Positions 40,242 through 49,259 of a DNA stretch of 49,842 nucleotides are shown here, one piece after another; positions within the stretch are counted from its first letter, which is position 1; each line of letters opens with the position of its first letter. Below the pieces are notes generated by a model that saw only the letters and a list, made by a program, of their open reading frames with translations, did no database searches and was not told the origin of the DNA. The translations under genes were made by a program, and so were the position numbers. The stretch comes from Caulobacterales bacterium (lineage in GTDB: Bacteria > Pseudomonadota > Alphaproteobacteria > Caulobacterales > Caulobacteraceae): the NCBI GenBank assembly GCA_947475655.1, contig CANJOB010000002.1:1-49842 (forward strand). The letters run 5' to 3'.

Positions 40242-41747
40242 ATGGACCGCAACGGATCGCTTTTCCCGTTGCTGGCGGGGGCGCTGGCCGCCGCCACCGC
40301 GACCGCCGCCCATGCCGCGGCGCCGGCGCACCAGCTGCACCGCGACCATGTGCTGGGCACATCGCTGGACCTGACGGCCGTGGGCGGCGACCGTGACGCG
40401 GCGCAGGCGGCCCTGGCGGCGGCGATGGCGGAGATTGACCGGCTGGAGCCGCTGCTGAGCGGCCACCGCACCGACAGCGAATTGTCGCGCCTGAACGCGG
40501 CGAAAAGCGCGGTGGTCTCGCCCGAGCTTTATGCGGTGATCGAGGCCGCGGAAGATTGGCGGCGGCGCAGCGGCGGGGCGTTTGACGGCCGTCTGGGCGC
40601 GGCCGAGGCCCTGTGGCGGCAGGCGGCGGACCAGGGCGTCCTCCCCGACCGCGCCGTCCTGACCCGCGCCGTGTGGGGCGCGCGAGACGCGGGCATCGGG
40701 TTGGATCCGCGCACCCGCCGGGTCGAACGGCCGGACGGCGCCGTCTTCGCTCTCGACGGCCTGGCGAAAGGCTATGTGATCGACGCGGCCCTCGCCGCCG
40801 CGCGCCGCGCGGCGCCGTCGCTGCAAGGGCTGATGATCGACATCGGCGGCGACATGGCGGTGTGGGGCGAGGGACCGGCGGGCGCCTGGACCGTCGGCGC
40901 GGCCGACCCGCGCCGCCCACAGGACAACGCCGCGCCGGGCTCGGTGATCAAGATTTCCGGCGGCGGAGCCGCCACCAGCGGCGCCGGCCCACGCGATCTG
41001 GAGATCGATGGGAAGCGCTACGGCATGCGCCTGTCGCCGCGCGACGGCGCGCCGAACGGCGCCACCGCCTCGGCCACGGTGGTCGCCCCTTGCGCCATGG
41101 ACGCCGACGCCATGGCTACCGCCCTGTCGGTGATGGACTGCGACGCGGGCCTGGCCTTGATCGAGGCGACGCCGGGCGCCGAGGCGACGATCTTCGACGC
41201 GAGGGGAAGGCGCCGCTCCTCGTCCGGCTGGATACTGGCCCAGGCGACGACGCCGCCGCCGGTGCGGCCCGGGGCGGCGGTCCCGACGACGGCAGCCTGG
41301 CCGGCCGGCTTCGCCCTGACCGTGGACTTCGAACTGCCCCGCCCCAACCGGACGCCGATCTACAGCCCCTATGTCTCCATCTGGGTGACGGACGCGACCA
41401 ACCGGCCGATCCGTCAGCTGCTGCTGCAGGGCGACGACTACAACTACATCGACCAGAACTACCTTTGGTGGCGGCGGTACGGACGCGGCGCACCGCAGAT
41501 GGTCGACGCCATGTCGCGGCCCACGCGGCCGGCGGGACGCTATTCGGCGCTGTGGGACGGGCGCGACCAGGCCGGCAAGCTGGTCGGGCAGGGGCGCTAC
41601 ACGATCCACATCGAAGTGACGCGCGAGCACGGCCTGCATTCCTATCAGGCCATGCCGATGGAGCTTGGGCGCAACCCGGCGGAGGCGACGGCGCCGGCGG
41701 TTGAGGAACTGGCCGTGTCACGCGCCCGCTACGGTCGCCGGCCGTGA
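40242..41747 (+). CDS. apbE: Fused FAD:protein FMN transferase (ApbE) and DUF2271 protein
   Basis: The product (501 aa) has a signal peptide (LLAGALAAATATAAHA), then an ApbE domain (about 30-330). LGTSLDLTA and EPLLSGHRTDSELSRLNAA lie early, the flavin-binding LDGLAKGYVIDAA and MIDIGGDMAVWG in the middle, and DADAMATALSVM carries the conserved metal-site Asp. A C-terminal DUF2271 domain (about 350-475) is fused to it. ApbE attaches FMN covalently to Thr/Ser of target proteins outside the cytoplasm. The usual DgxtGAT target motif was not found on an adjacent protein. Together with the membrane protein downstream it looks like an extracytosolic flavin/electron-transfer module. Confidence 0.88.
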   Translation: MDRNGSLFPLLAGALAAATATAAHAAAPAHQLHRDHVLGTSLDLTAVGGDRDAAQAALAAAMAEIDRLEPLLSGHRTDSELSRLNAAKSAVVSPELYAVIEAAEDWRRRSGGAFDGRLGAAEALWRQAADQGVLPDRAVLTRAVWGARDAGIGLDPRTRRVERPDGAVFALDGLAKGYVIDAALAAARRAAPSLQGLMIDIGGDMAVWGEGPAGAWTVGAADPRRPQDNAAPGSVIKISGGGAATSGAGPRDLEIDGKRYGMRLSPRDGAPNGATASATVVAPCAMDADAMATALSVMDCDAGLALIEATPGAEATIFDARGRRRSSSGWILAQATTPPPVRPGAAVPTTAAWPAGFALTVDFELPRPNRTPIYSPYVSIWVTDATNRPIRQLLLQGDDYNYIDQNYLWWRRYGRGAPQMVDAMSRPTRPAGRYSALWDGRDQAGKLVGQGRYTIHIEVTREHGLHSYQAMPMELGRNPAEATAPAVEELAVSRARYGRRP

Positions 41748-42334
41748 CGTCGGGCGACGTCTACCGCTGGTGCCGCTGGCTGCACGGCTACCTGTCGGCC
41801 TTCGCGTTCCTGTCGCTGATGTATTTCTCGATCACCGGCATATTGCTCAACCACCCGGAATGGATGCGGTCGCTGCAACCGGTGGAGAGCACAGCGCAGA
41901 CCACCGTCGATCCCCAGGCCCTGGCGGCGGCCCGCGCCACGCCCGAGCCGGGAGAGGCGCTGGTTCGCGCGGTGGCCGCCAAGACGCCGGTGCTGGGCGC
42001 GCTGAAGAGCGCCGACATCCAGGGCGATGAGGCGTTCCTGCGGCTGGAGGGAAGCAAGGGCTCGTCCGACGTGGTGCTCGACCTGGCTAGCGGCAGGGCC
42101 GAGGTGACCCTGCGGCGCCAAAGGGCCTGGATCATGCTGAACGAGTTGCACAAGGGGCGCGACTCCGGGGCGCCGTGGAAGCTGTTCATCGACATCTCGG
42201 CCGCCGTCTTCCTGCTGCTCTCGGCGATCGGCTACGTGCTGTTCTTCAGCCTGCGCCTGCGGCTGGTCTCGAGCCTGGTGGTGACGGCCGTCAGCCTGGC
42301 CCTGATGCTGGGTCTGGTCTGGCTGGCGACCTGA
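41744..42334 (+). CDS. PepSY-associated membrane protein
   Basis: The product (196 aa) has an N-terminal membrane segment (about 14-36, LHGYLSAFAFLSLMYFSITG), a periplasmic part, a further segment near 148-168 and a last one near 172-194. The opening W-x-H-G-Y and GILLNHPEW are typical of the PepSY-associated TM helix family, which carry haem or flavin electrons across the inner membrane. The GTG start overlaps the ApbE stop (GTGA). Function with the TPR and ApbE-DUF2271 proteins is probably a ferric or quinone reductase-like system. It converges on the cupin gene with a three-base gap. Confidence 0.82.
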   Translation: MTSGDVYRWCRWLHGYLSAFAFLSLMYFSITGILLNHPEWMRSLQPVESTAQTTVDPQALAAARATPEPGEALVRAVAAKTPVLGALKSADIQGDEAFLRLEGSKGSSDVVLDLASGRAEVTLRRQRAWIMLNELHKGRDSGAPWKLFIDISAAVFLLLSAIGYVLFFSLRLRLVSSLVVTAVSLALMLGLVWLAT

Positions 42335-42337
42335 CCG

Positions 42338-42784
42338 TCATGGCTTCTCGTTGATCTCCAGGAATACATAGACCCACGGTTCGGGCCCGACCGGACTGGC
42401 CTGGTCACGGTGACCCTTTCCTGTGAAGTCGTTGGCCAGAAGGATATGGCCGGGGTCGGCGGTGATCACCGTGCCGTCGGATAGCTCGATGGTGGTCGCG
42501 CCGCTGATGGTCACCACATAGCGTTCGTGCGGCGCCGTATGCCATTCCATCGTGCGCGTGTTCTGGGCGGAGGCCTTAGCCTGTCCGAACCGCACGCCGA
42601 CGGCGCGTTTGAACTCCATCGGGATCGGCAGCTCTTCCGAATGGCTGAGGCCGTCAGGCCCGGTGAACATCCGCACCACGACCGGGTATTTCGGGGGAGC
42701 CTGCGCGGCGGCATTCCCGGCGGTTAATCCGAGCAGGGCGATGGCGGCGATGGATGCCTTGCCGGCTGAGAGCGATTTCTTCAT
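42338..42784 (-). CDS. Exported cupin-domain protein
   Basis: The product (148 aa) has a Sec signal (IAAIALLGLTAGNAAAQ, about 12-28) and a single cupin barrel. The metal-site region is EWHTAPHERYVVTISGATTIEL followed by the second motif PGHILLANDFTGKGH (written here as separate blocks: EWHTAPHERY and PGHILLAND). Small secreted cupins often bind a metal and a small acid. ATG 42784 is preceded by GAAGG about eight bases away. It sits between two divergent-facing units and has no operon partner. The role is unknown; sensing or turnover of an aromatic or sugar acid is possible. Confidence 0.78.
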   Translation of the reverse strand: MKKSLSAGKASIAAIALLGLTAGNAAAQAPPKYPVVVRMFTGPDGLSHSEELPIPMEFKRAVGVRFGQAKASAQNTRTMEWHTAPHERYVVTISGATTIELSDGTVITADPGHILLANDFTGKGHRDQASPVGPEPWVYVFLEINEKP

Positions 42785-42942
42785 GGGCGGACCTTCTGGT
42801 CGCGCCGTTCGTTGACGGCGCGACCGCAAGGTAGGCTGGACAGACCGCCCTGGACAATCGGCCTTGCCGGATGGCCCGTTCGGCCGCAACATCCGCCGCG
42901 TTTCAACGTCCAGGGGCCGAGCGCCAAAAGGAAAAAATTCCC

Positions 42943-43872
42943 ATGAGCAAGCGACTGACTTCATGCGCTGTCCTGTTGGCGGGGCTGCTGGCCCTGCCGG
43001 CGGCGGCCCAGACGCCGGTGGTCGCCGGTGCGCCGGAAAGCACGGCCATCAAAGCGTTCGTAACCTTCCCCGACGCCGCCCCGACCGAGAACATCTGCCA
43101 GCAGGCCAACGGCGACATCTATGTGACGATGATGGACAGCAAGAAGGTGGCCAAGATCTCGCCCGCCGGCGTGATCAGCGACTTCGTCTCCATCCCCGGC
43201 GCGGTCGCCGTGATCGGCGTCGCCTGCGGCAATAACGAGATCGCGGTCAGCATCTTCACCAAACAGTTCCGCCTGCCGTCGGGCACGGCGGCGTTCACGG
43301 ACACCGGCGCCCACTTGCTGTTCTACGACCTGGCCGGCAAGCAGAAGGCCGACGTGACCCTGCCGGCCAATGTGGCCATCAACGGCTTCGACTACGGCGG
43401 CGACGGCGCCTACTACGGCGGCGACTCCAACAGCGGCACGGTGTTCCGCATCGACGCCGCCACCCATGCGCTGACCCCGTTCTGGCAGGACGCCAGCTTC
43501 GGGCCGGTGGCCGGCAATCCGATGGGCATCAACGGGGTGCGGGCCAAGAACGGCTGGGTCTATTTCTCCGGGGCGCAGAAGAACGGCATCTTCAAGACCA
43601 AGATCGGCGCCGGCGGCAAGGCCGAAGGCGCGCTGCTTCCGGTCGAGCTGGGCATCCGTGTCGACGACTTCGATGTCGCCGATGACGGTTCGGTCTATTT
43701 CCCCAACGGCCGGGTGCTGTTCAAGGTGGCGCCGAACGGGGCGATGACCATCGTCGCAGACCCGATCCCGGGCGGCCCCTCGGCCGTGGTCAGCAACGAC
43801 AGCAAAACGGTTTATTGGCCGACCCGCGGCGGAACCGCGCCGCAGCGCGTCATGCAGTTCCCGATCCAGTAG
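42943..43872 (+). CDS. Exported beta-propeller protein (SMP-30/NHL-like)
   Basis: The product (309 aa) has a Sec signal (CAVLLAGLLALPAAAQ, about 8-23) and repeats consistent with a six-bladed propeller (ENICQQANGDIYVTMMDSKK, NGWVYFSGAQKNGIFK, DDFDVADDGSVYFPNGRVLF). SMP-30/gluconolactonase relatives hydrolyse lactones or bind ligands with a central metal. ATG at 42943 follows AAGGA. The frame extends upstream to 42871 but that start lies within the divergent spacer. A strong hairpin follows the stop. A lactonase in an aromatic-degradation island would be sensible, but the catalytic Asp/Glu set is not certain. Confidence 0.75.
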   Translation: MSKRLTSCAVLLAGLLALPAAAQTPVVAGAPESTAIKAFVTFPDAAPTENICQQANGDIYVTMMDSKKVAKISPAGVISDFVSIPGAVAVIGVACGNNEIAVSIFTKQFRLPSGTAAFTDTGAHLLFYDLAGKQKADVTLPANVAINGFDYGGDGAYYGGDSNSGTVFRIDAATHALTPFWQDASFGPVAGNPMGINGVRAKNGWVYFSGAQKNGIFKTKIGAGGKAEGALLPVELGIRVDDFDVADDGSVYFPNGRVLFKVAPNGAMTIVADPIPGGPSAVVSNDSKTVYWPTRGGTAPQRVMQFPIQ

Positions 43873-43882
43873 GCAGACAAAA

Positions 43883-43911
43883 GGCGGGCGGACAGCGCAG
43901 GTCCGCCCGCC
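43883..43911. terminator. Hairpin between convergent genes, probable bidirectional terminator
   Basis: GGCGGGCGGAC and GTCCGCCCGCC are perfect 11-base arms around a 7-base loop, located between the stop of the propeller gene (plus) and the stop of the SnoaL-like gene (minus). The following sequence CGCTTCTTGC is only weakly T-rich, so termination strength is moderate. Confidence 0.65.
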
Positions 43912-43933
43912 GCTTCTTGCGTTCGAGAACCGC

Positions 43934-44572
43934 CTACTTCGCCAGCTCGGCGGTGTAGATGTCCTTGGGGTGCTCCGTCGCGCCGGCCAGCCAGGCCTTG
44001 CCTGCGCGGTAGAGCGCCTCGACGTCAGGCCCTTTGAGGCCCGGCATGTTCGGCTTCACCTTGAAGCCCTGTTTGGTCTGCAGATAGGCAAGGTTGCGGT
44101 AGCCCATCGGGAAGCTTTCCAGCAGCGCCTTGTCCATCTGCGGCGTCTCGCCGGGGTTGCAGGGCGTGATCCAATCCTTCTCGTAGATCGGCTGGCGGTG
44201 CACGAAGCCCCAGCGGCCATCGCGCCTGGCCAGGAAGTCATAGAAGCGGCCCAGGCATATGACATCGCACTGCACACCCTCGATGGGGCCGCGCTGCAGG
44301 ATTTCCATCTTGGTCATGGCGATGGCGTGGTCGCCTGCCACCTGCGAGGTGTGGGCGCCATTGAAGTGCAGGATGGGCGCCACGCCCTTCTCGAAGCTCG
44401 TCTTGCGCATGCCGACGAAGTAGTCGGCCGAGCCTTGGGTCCAGGTGGCCATCATCCAACCGTCGTCGTGCCAGACCTTGGCGAACTCCTCCCAGAGGCC
44501 GCTGTCGCTGAACATGATCCAGTCGTCGGTGAGTTGCCGGATGGCGAGCTTGTCGAGCAGGGTTTCGTCCAC
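43934..44572 (-). CDS. SnoaL/NTF2-like protein
   Basis: The product (212 aa) is a predicted NTF2-fold (SnoaL_4-like) protein: an N-terminal helix pair, DWIMFSDSGLWEEFAKVWHD, then beta strands with HTSQVAGDHAIAMTKMEI and CLGRFYDFLARRDGRWGF. The family includes small isomerases, hydratases and ring-hydroxylating-dioxygenase small-subunit-like folds. GTG at 44572 has GGAG about seven bases away. It is divergent from maleylacetate reductase with an 84-base spacer, hinting at co-regulation with hydroxyquinol catabolism. The extra C-terminal ~60 residues after KDWITP are atypical. Function unknown. Confidence 0.75.
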   Translation of the reverse strand: MDETLLDKLAIRQLTDDWIMFSDSGLWEEFAKVWHDDGWMMATWTQGSADYFVGMRKTSFEKGVAPILHFNGAHTSQVAGDHAIAMTKMEILQRGPIEGVQCDVICLGRFYDFLARRDGRWGFVHRQPIYEKDWITPCNPGETPQMDKALLESFPMGYRNLAYLQTKQGFKVKPNMPGLKGPDVEALYRAGKAWLAGATEHPKDIYTAELAK

Positions 44573-44656
44573 TTTTTTTCTCCGCCATTGCAGACCAAAC
44601 GATGTTGGCCGCGATAGATTAGGTTCGACGCGCCGCGTCAAGCCACGGGACCGCAG

Positions 44657-45724
44657 ATGATCTACCCCTTCAGCTATGACATTCTTCCCGCCCGGATCGT
44701 GTTCGGGTGCGGAACGCTCGACCGGGTCGCCGACGAGGTGCGGGTGCTGGGCTGCTCGCGGGCCCTGGTGCTGGCGATGCCGGAACTGGGCGGGGTCGGC
44801 GAGGCCCTGGCGGAGCGGCTGGGTGGCCTCGCGGCGGGCACGTTCCTGGGGGCGGTGATGCATACCCCCACCGATGTCACTGAGCAGGCCATGGCCGTGG
44901 TGCGGGCGGTGAATGCCGACTGCATCGTCGCCATTGGCGGGGGATCGACCACGGGCCTCAGCAAAGCCATCGCCCTGCGCACCGACCTGCCGCAGATCGT
45001 CATCCCCACCACCTACGCCGGCTCGGAAGCGACGCCGATCATTGGCCAGACCGAGAACGGGGTGAAGACCACCCAACGCACCCTGGCCGTCCTTCCGGAA
45101 GTGATCATCTACGACGTCGACCTGACCCTGACCCTGCCGACGGCGATCAGCGTCACCTCCGGCTTCAACGCCATCGCCCATGCGGTGGAGGCGCTCTACG
45201 CCAAGGACGGCAATCCGGTCATCTCCACCCTGGCCGAGCAGGGGATCGCCATGATCGCCCGCGCCCTGCCGGCGATCGTCGCCGATCCGGGCGACAAGGG
45301 CGCCCGCAGTGACGCCCTGTACGGGGCCTGGGCCTGTGGAACCTGCCTGGGGGCGGTGGGCATGTCGCTGCACCACAAGCTCTGTCACACCCTGGGCGGA
45401 ACCTTCAACCTGCCGCACGCCGAGACACACACCGTGATCCTGCCGCACGCGGTGGCCTACAACCACCCGGACACGCCGGACGCCATGGCCCGTGTCGCCC
45501 GTGCGCTCGGCGAGCCCGATCCCCCCACCGGCCTGTACGACCTGGCCAAGGATCTGGGCGCCCCGACCTCGCTGCAGGAGCTGGGCATGCCGTACGAGGG
45601 CCTGGCCAAGGCGGCCGACCTGGCGATGGCCAACGCCTATTGGAATCCGCGCCCGCTCGAGCACAAACTCATCGCCCGCCTGCTCGACGACGCCTGGCAC
45701 GGGCGGCGGCCGGACAGCGTCTGA
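44657..45724 (+). CDS. Maleylacetate reductase
   Basis: The product (355 aa) is an iron-containing alcohol dehydrogenase-like enzyme of the maleylacetate reductase group. It has the NAD(P)-binding CIVAIGGGSTTGLSKAIA near 94-111, PTTYAGSEATPIIG and the metal-binding region HKLCHTLGGTFNLPHAETH with several His residues. It reduces maleylacetate to 3-oxoadipate, the step after hydroxyquinol cleavage, feeding the same pool as PcaL. Length fits TftE/MacA. The hydroxyquinol dioxygenase gene follows 85 bases later. Start ATG 44657. Confidence 0.93.
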   Translation: MIYPFSYDILPARIVFGCGTLDRVADEVRVLGCSRALVLAMPELGGVGEALAERLGGLAAGTFLGAVMHTPTDVTEQAMAVVRAVNADCIVAIGGGSTTGLSKAIALRTDLPQIVIPTTYAGSEATPIIGQTENGVKTTQRTLAVLPEVIIYDVDLTLTLPTAISVTSGFNAIAHAVEALYAKDGNPVISTLAEQGIAMIARALPAIVADPGDKGARSDALYGAWACGTCLGAVGMSLHHKLCHTLGGTFNLPHAETHTVILPHAVAYNHPDTPDAMARVARALGEPDPPTGLYDLAKDLGAPTSLQELGMPYEGLAKAADLAMANAYWNPRPLEHKLIARLLDDAWHGRRPDSV

Positions 45725-45809
45725 AATCTAGGTTTTGCGGCCGGTTCTGGCCTATGTTAGTCGCGCTGGCGGCGCGCATCTCGAGAACACCAGATAACGG
45801 GGCAGGCTT

Positions 45810-46670
45810 ATGCGGGATTTCGACGAGAACAACATCACCGACGCGGTGATCGACCGTTTCGCCAACACGCCGGACACGCGGCTGAAGACCGTGATGAACA
45901 GCCTGGTCCGGCACCTGCACGCCTTCGTCAAGGACGTGGAACCGACCTTCGACGAATGGCTGTTCGCCACCCAGTTCCTCAAGCGGTGCGGCCATATCAG
46001 CACCGGCGGGCGCGAGGAGTTCATTCTGCTGTCGGACACGCTGGGCGTTTCCATGCTGGTCGACGCCATCAACCATCGCATGCCGGCCGGCGCCACCGAG
46101 ACCACGGTGCTGGGGCCGTTCTACCTGGATAACGCGCAGGAGATGGCCCAGGGCGCCGACATCTCGATGGGACACAAGGGCGAGCCGCTGTACGCCGACG
46201 TCGAGGTCCGCTCGGCGGGCGGAATGCCGCTGGCGGGCGCCACGGTCGATATCTGGCAATCGGACGACGACGGCTTCTACGACATGCAGAAGGAGGGCGG
46301 CGAACAGTACCTGCGCGGCCGCTTCAAGACCGACGCCGAGGGCCGGCTGAAATTCTGGTCGATCGCCCCGACCTTCTACCCGATCCCCTTCGATGGCCCG
46401 GTCGGCGACATGATCCAGGCCACGAAACGGCACCCCTATAGGCCCGCGCACCTGCACTTCATGATCGCCGCGCCCGGCTACGAGACGCTTGTCACCCACC
46501 TCTTCGTGGCGGGCGACAAGTACCTGGACAGCGACGCGGTGTTCGGGGTCAAGCAGTCGCTGGTCGACGAGTTCCCCCGGCGCGACGGCGGGACGGCCCC
46601 GGACGGCAAGGCCATGACCGGCGCGTGGCGGACCCTAAACTACAGCTTCGGACTCGCGCCCAAAGACTGA
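45810..46670 (+). CDS. Hydroxyquinol 1,2-dioxygenase
   Basis: The product (286 aa) is an intradiol dioxygenase with the catechol-type N-terminal helical domain (about 1-95) and catalytic domain. Fe(III) ligands are Y157 (DGFYDMQ), Y190 (PTFYPIP), H214 and H216 (RPAHLHFMI), with R211. The N-terminus (ENNITDAVIDRFANTPDTRL) and FKTDAEGRLKFWSIAPTFYP are typical of hydroxyquinol enzymes. It cleaves 1,2,4-benzenetriol to maleylacetate, used by the preceding reductase. No hydroxylase making hydroxyquinol lies in the window. Start ATG 45810. Confidence 0.93.
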   Translation: MRDFDENNITDAVIDRFANTPDTRLKTVMNSLVRHLHAFVKDVEPTFDEWLFATQFLKRCGHISTGGREEFILLSDTLGVSMLVDAINHRMPAGATETTVLGPFYLDNAQEMAQGADISMGHKGEPLYADVEVRSAGGMPLAGATVDIWQSDDDGFYDMQKEGGEQYLRGRFKTDAEGRLKFWSIAPTFYPIPFDGPVGDMIQATKRHPYRPAHLHFMIAAPGYETLVTHLFVAGDKYLDSDAVFGVKQSLVDEFPRRDGGTAPDGKAMTGAWRTLNYSFGLAPKD

Positions 46671-46845
46671 GGCGATCCAGCGGCGCGGCCGGCCAGGCGG
46701 CGTCTCGACGCGCTCGTCAGGAAGCTGTCAGGCGTGATCGGCTATGTTACTGGTCGGCCACGGGGGCCGTAGCTGGGGTGTGATTCTCACTTTCCGCAAC
46801 GCTATCAGCCCCTTGAGGCCTAGAGGCGACTGAGGGGGTACGCGT

Positions 46846-49128
46846 ATGCTTGATTGGGGACTGACGGTCCGTTCCAGGAGGCGCTTGGCCTCCGTCAGCG
46901 GTCTGGCCCTGGCGGCCTGCCTTTCCAGCGGCGCGGCCCTGGCCCAGACGGCCCAGCCCCAGCAAGGCGTGGCCCAAACGACGCCCGTGCCAAGCGAGGT
47001 AACCCCGGCCGACAACGACGCAGGCGGCCCGCCGCAGCCCACCGCCCTGACAGGGGCGCCTGATGCCGGCACCCAGATTTACGACGCCGCCTATTTCGCC
47101 CAGTTCAACCTGACCAATGCCGAGGACATGCTGCGGCGCATCCCGGGCGTGTCGTCCATCCTCGATGCCGCCAGCGGGGGCGCCCAGGGACAGGGCCGCG
47201 GGCTGGGCCAGAGCGGCGAGCAGATCCTGATCGGCGGCAAGCGCATGGCCGCCAAATCGCAGGGGGTAGCCGCCACCCTGCGCCGCATCTCGGCGGGCAA
47301 TGTGGAGCGAGTGGAATTGATCCGCGGCACCTCGGGTGAGGTGGCCAGCGAGGGGCTTTTGATCAACATCGTGCTCAAGCCCGGTGTGAACCTGGGCGGG
47401 GTCGGCAATTTCGAAATCAACTACCGCTCCGACGACATGGGCTGGGAGGACTGGGACGGCCTGATATCCTACGCCAACACCTGGGGGCGGCTCAGTTATG
47501 TGATCGGCTACGAGAAGAACCTGTGGACCCCGCTCGGCACCAACCCAGGCGGCGGCACCTTCGACTTCAGCAAGCGCCTGCGCGACGAGGTTTACTACTA
47601 TCCGTCCGGCTCGATATCGCAGCAGCGCCGCCAGAAGTGGAACCGCGAGCACCACAAGAACATCTTCAGCGCCAACCTGACGTACGACTTCGAAAGCGGC
47701 GATCAGGCCAGGCTCAACTTCCTCTACCAGCCGCACCCGACCAAGGAGATCGACATCACCGGCGTGACTCGTTTCAGCACCGCGGGCGTGCAGACCAGCC
47801 GGGCCACAGAATACCACCAGCGCAACACCAAGCGGGACGTGTTCGAAGTCGGCGGCGAGCTGGACAAGAAGGTCGGGCCAGGTTCACTCAGCGTCATCGG
47901 AATCCACAACAGGCTCTCCACCCCTGTGACGGATTTCCGCACCACCACCGAGGCCACGGGCGCCTTCGTGGAGAACAGCCGCAGCGACCTGGATCAGGTC
48001 ACCACCGAGGATGTGGTGCGCGCCTCCTATGCTTGGCCGCTGCGTCCCAACCAGAACCTCACCTTGGGGGCGGAGGGCGCGCGCAACACGCAGGATCAGG
48101 ACCTGTCGGCCTTCCTCGACACCAACGGCGACGGCCGGCTCGATCGGATCGCCATCCCGACCGCCCACTCGATCGTCCGTGAAGACCGCGGCGAAGCCTT
48201 CGCTATCCATAACTGGAAGCTCAGCGACGCCCTGACGCTGGAAAGCTCGCTCAGCTTCGAGCTGTCGCGGATCAAGACCAACTATCCGAACATCCCGATC
48301 AAGACCTACAAATTCCCCAAGCCCCGCTTCGATCTGCGTTACACCATGACGCCAAGCGATCGCCTACGCTTCAAGATCGAACGCACCATCAGCCAGCTGG
48401 CCTTCGCCAACTTCGTCCCGGCCTACAATGCCATCGACCAGCGCATTGACTTCGGCAATCCGCAGATCGCGCCGGAGAAGACCTGGATTTTCGAAGGCGC
48501 CTATGAGCGGCGGCTCAAAGGCGACAACGGCACTTTGGAGGCTCGCGCCTACTATAACGCGGTGGAGGACCACATTGACCGTGGGCCGTTTGGTGTCACG
48601 CCCGGAGGGCAGATTCTGTCGGCCCCGATCAACATCGACAAGGCCAAGCTTTACGGCCTGGAGCTAAAGGCCGGCGTGCGCCTGAGCTTCATCGGCCTGC
48701 GCAATGTGCAGGTGAACGGACGCTATCTGTTCCAGGGCTCGGAGCTAATCGATCCCTTCACCGGTCGCGAGCGAAAGATGAAGGACCCTTACGAAGGGGG
48801 TCGCACGCTGGGTTTCCGTCACGACGTCACCCGCCTGCGCGCCTCCTATGGGGCGACCCTGCTCGACACCAAGGGCCCGCAGCTCCTGAGCGACATCCGC
48901 AACCTGGAATATTTCTCGCGCGGGCCGCGGATCGAGCTGTTCGTGGAGAAGGCCTTGGTGGGCAACCTCACTCTTCGCTTCGAGGCCTACAACTTGACTC
49001 GCTCGCATGAGTACAAGCGCCGCTACCTCTATGCGGTAAGCCAAGCTGACGGGCGGCTTAACCGCAGCGAATATTACGAGGAGTTCCGCGACCGGCGCTT
49101 CGCCATCCGCCTGCGCGGGAAGTTCTAG
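46846..49128 (+). CDS. TonB-dependent outer-membrane receptor
   Basis: The product (760 aa) has a signal peptide (LALAACLSSGAALAQ), a low-complexity linker with TPADNDAGGPP-like residues, a plug domain (about 85-190: FNLTNAEDMLRRIPGVS, GGKRMAAKSQG, VERVELIRGTSGEV) and a 22-strand barrel ending in IRLRGKF, with C-terminal Phe. It should import a scarce ligand using TonB energy. The plug resembles the sugar/aromatic-type receptors of Caulobacterales rather than siderophore receptors. It has a paralog immediately downstream. The plug reads ILIGGKRM where the paralog has ILIDGKRM. Start ATG 46846 is followed by a basic n-region. Confidence 0.87.
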   Translation: MLDWGLTVRSRRRLASVSGLALAACLSSGAALAQTAQPQQGVAQTTPVPSEVTPADNDAGGPPQPTALTGAPDAGTQIYDAAYFAQFNLTNAEDMLRRIPGVSSILDAASGGAQGQGRGLGQSGEQILIGGKRMAAKSQGVAATLRRISAGNVERVELIRGTSGEVASEGLLINIVLKPGVNLGGVGNFEINYRSDDMGWEDWDGLISYANTWGRLSYVIGYEKNLWTPLGTNPGGGTFDFSKRLRDEVYYYPSGSISQQRRQKWNREHHKNIFSANLTYDFESGDQARLNFLYQPHPTKEIDITGVTRFSTAGVQTSRATEYHQRNTKRDVFEVGGELDKKVGPGSLSVIGIHNRLSTPVTDFRTTTEATGAFVENSRSDLDQVTTEDVVRASYAWPLRPNQNLTLGAEGARNTQDQDLSAFLDTNGDGRLDRIAIPTAHSIVREDRGEAFAIHNWKLSDALTLESSLSFELSRIKTNYPNIPIKTYKFPKPRFDLRYTMTPSDRLRFKIERTISQLAFANFVPAYNAIDQRIDFGNPQIAPEKTWIFEGAYERRLKGDNGTLEARAYYNAVEDHIDRGPFGVTPGGQILSAPINIDKAKLYGLELKAGVRLSFIGLRNVQVNGRYLFQGSELIDPFTGRERKMKDPYEGGRTLGFRHDVTRLRASYGATLLDTKGPQLLSDIRNLEYFSRGPRIELFVEKALVGNLTLRFEAYNLTRSHEYKRRYLYAVSQADGRLNRSEYYEEFRDRRFAIRLRGKF

Positions 49129-49259
49129 GGCCGGACGGCCCCCTACTTGCGGGCGACAGCCCTTTGACTATGACGCCCGGGCCATTATAGGGGCGGCTAA
49201 GCCATCGGGGGCGGCGGCGCGCGCGCGGTGAGAAAAGAACAGGCTCAAGGGTAACAGTG

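Noticed and set aside
49128-49141. Terminator after the first TonB receptor
   Set aside because: The GGGCCG/CGGCCC hairpin is short and has no T-run, so it is not called as a terminator.
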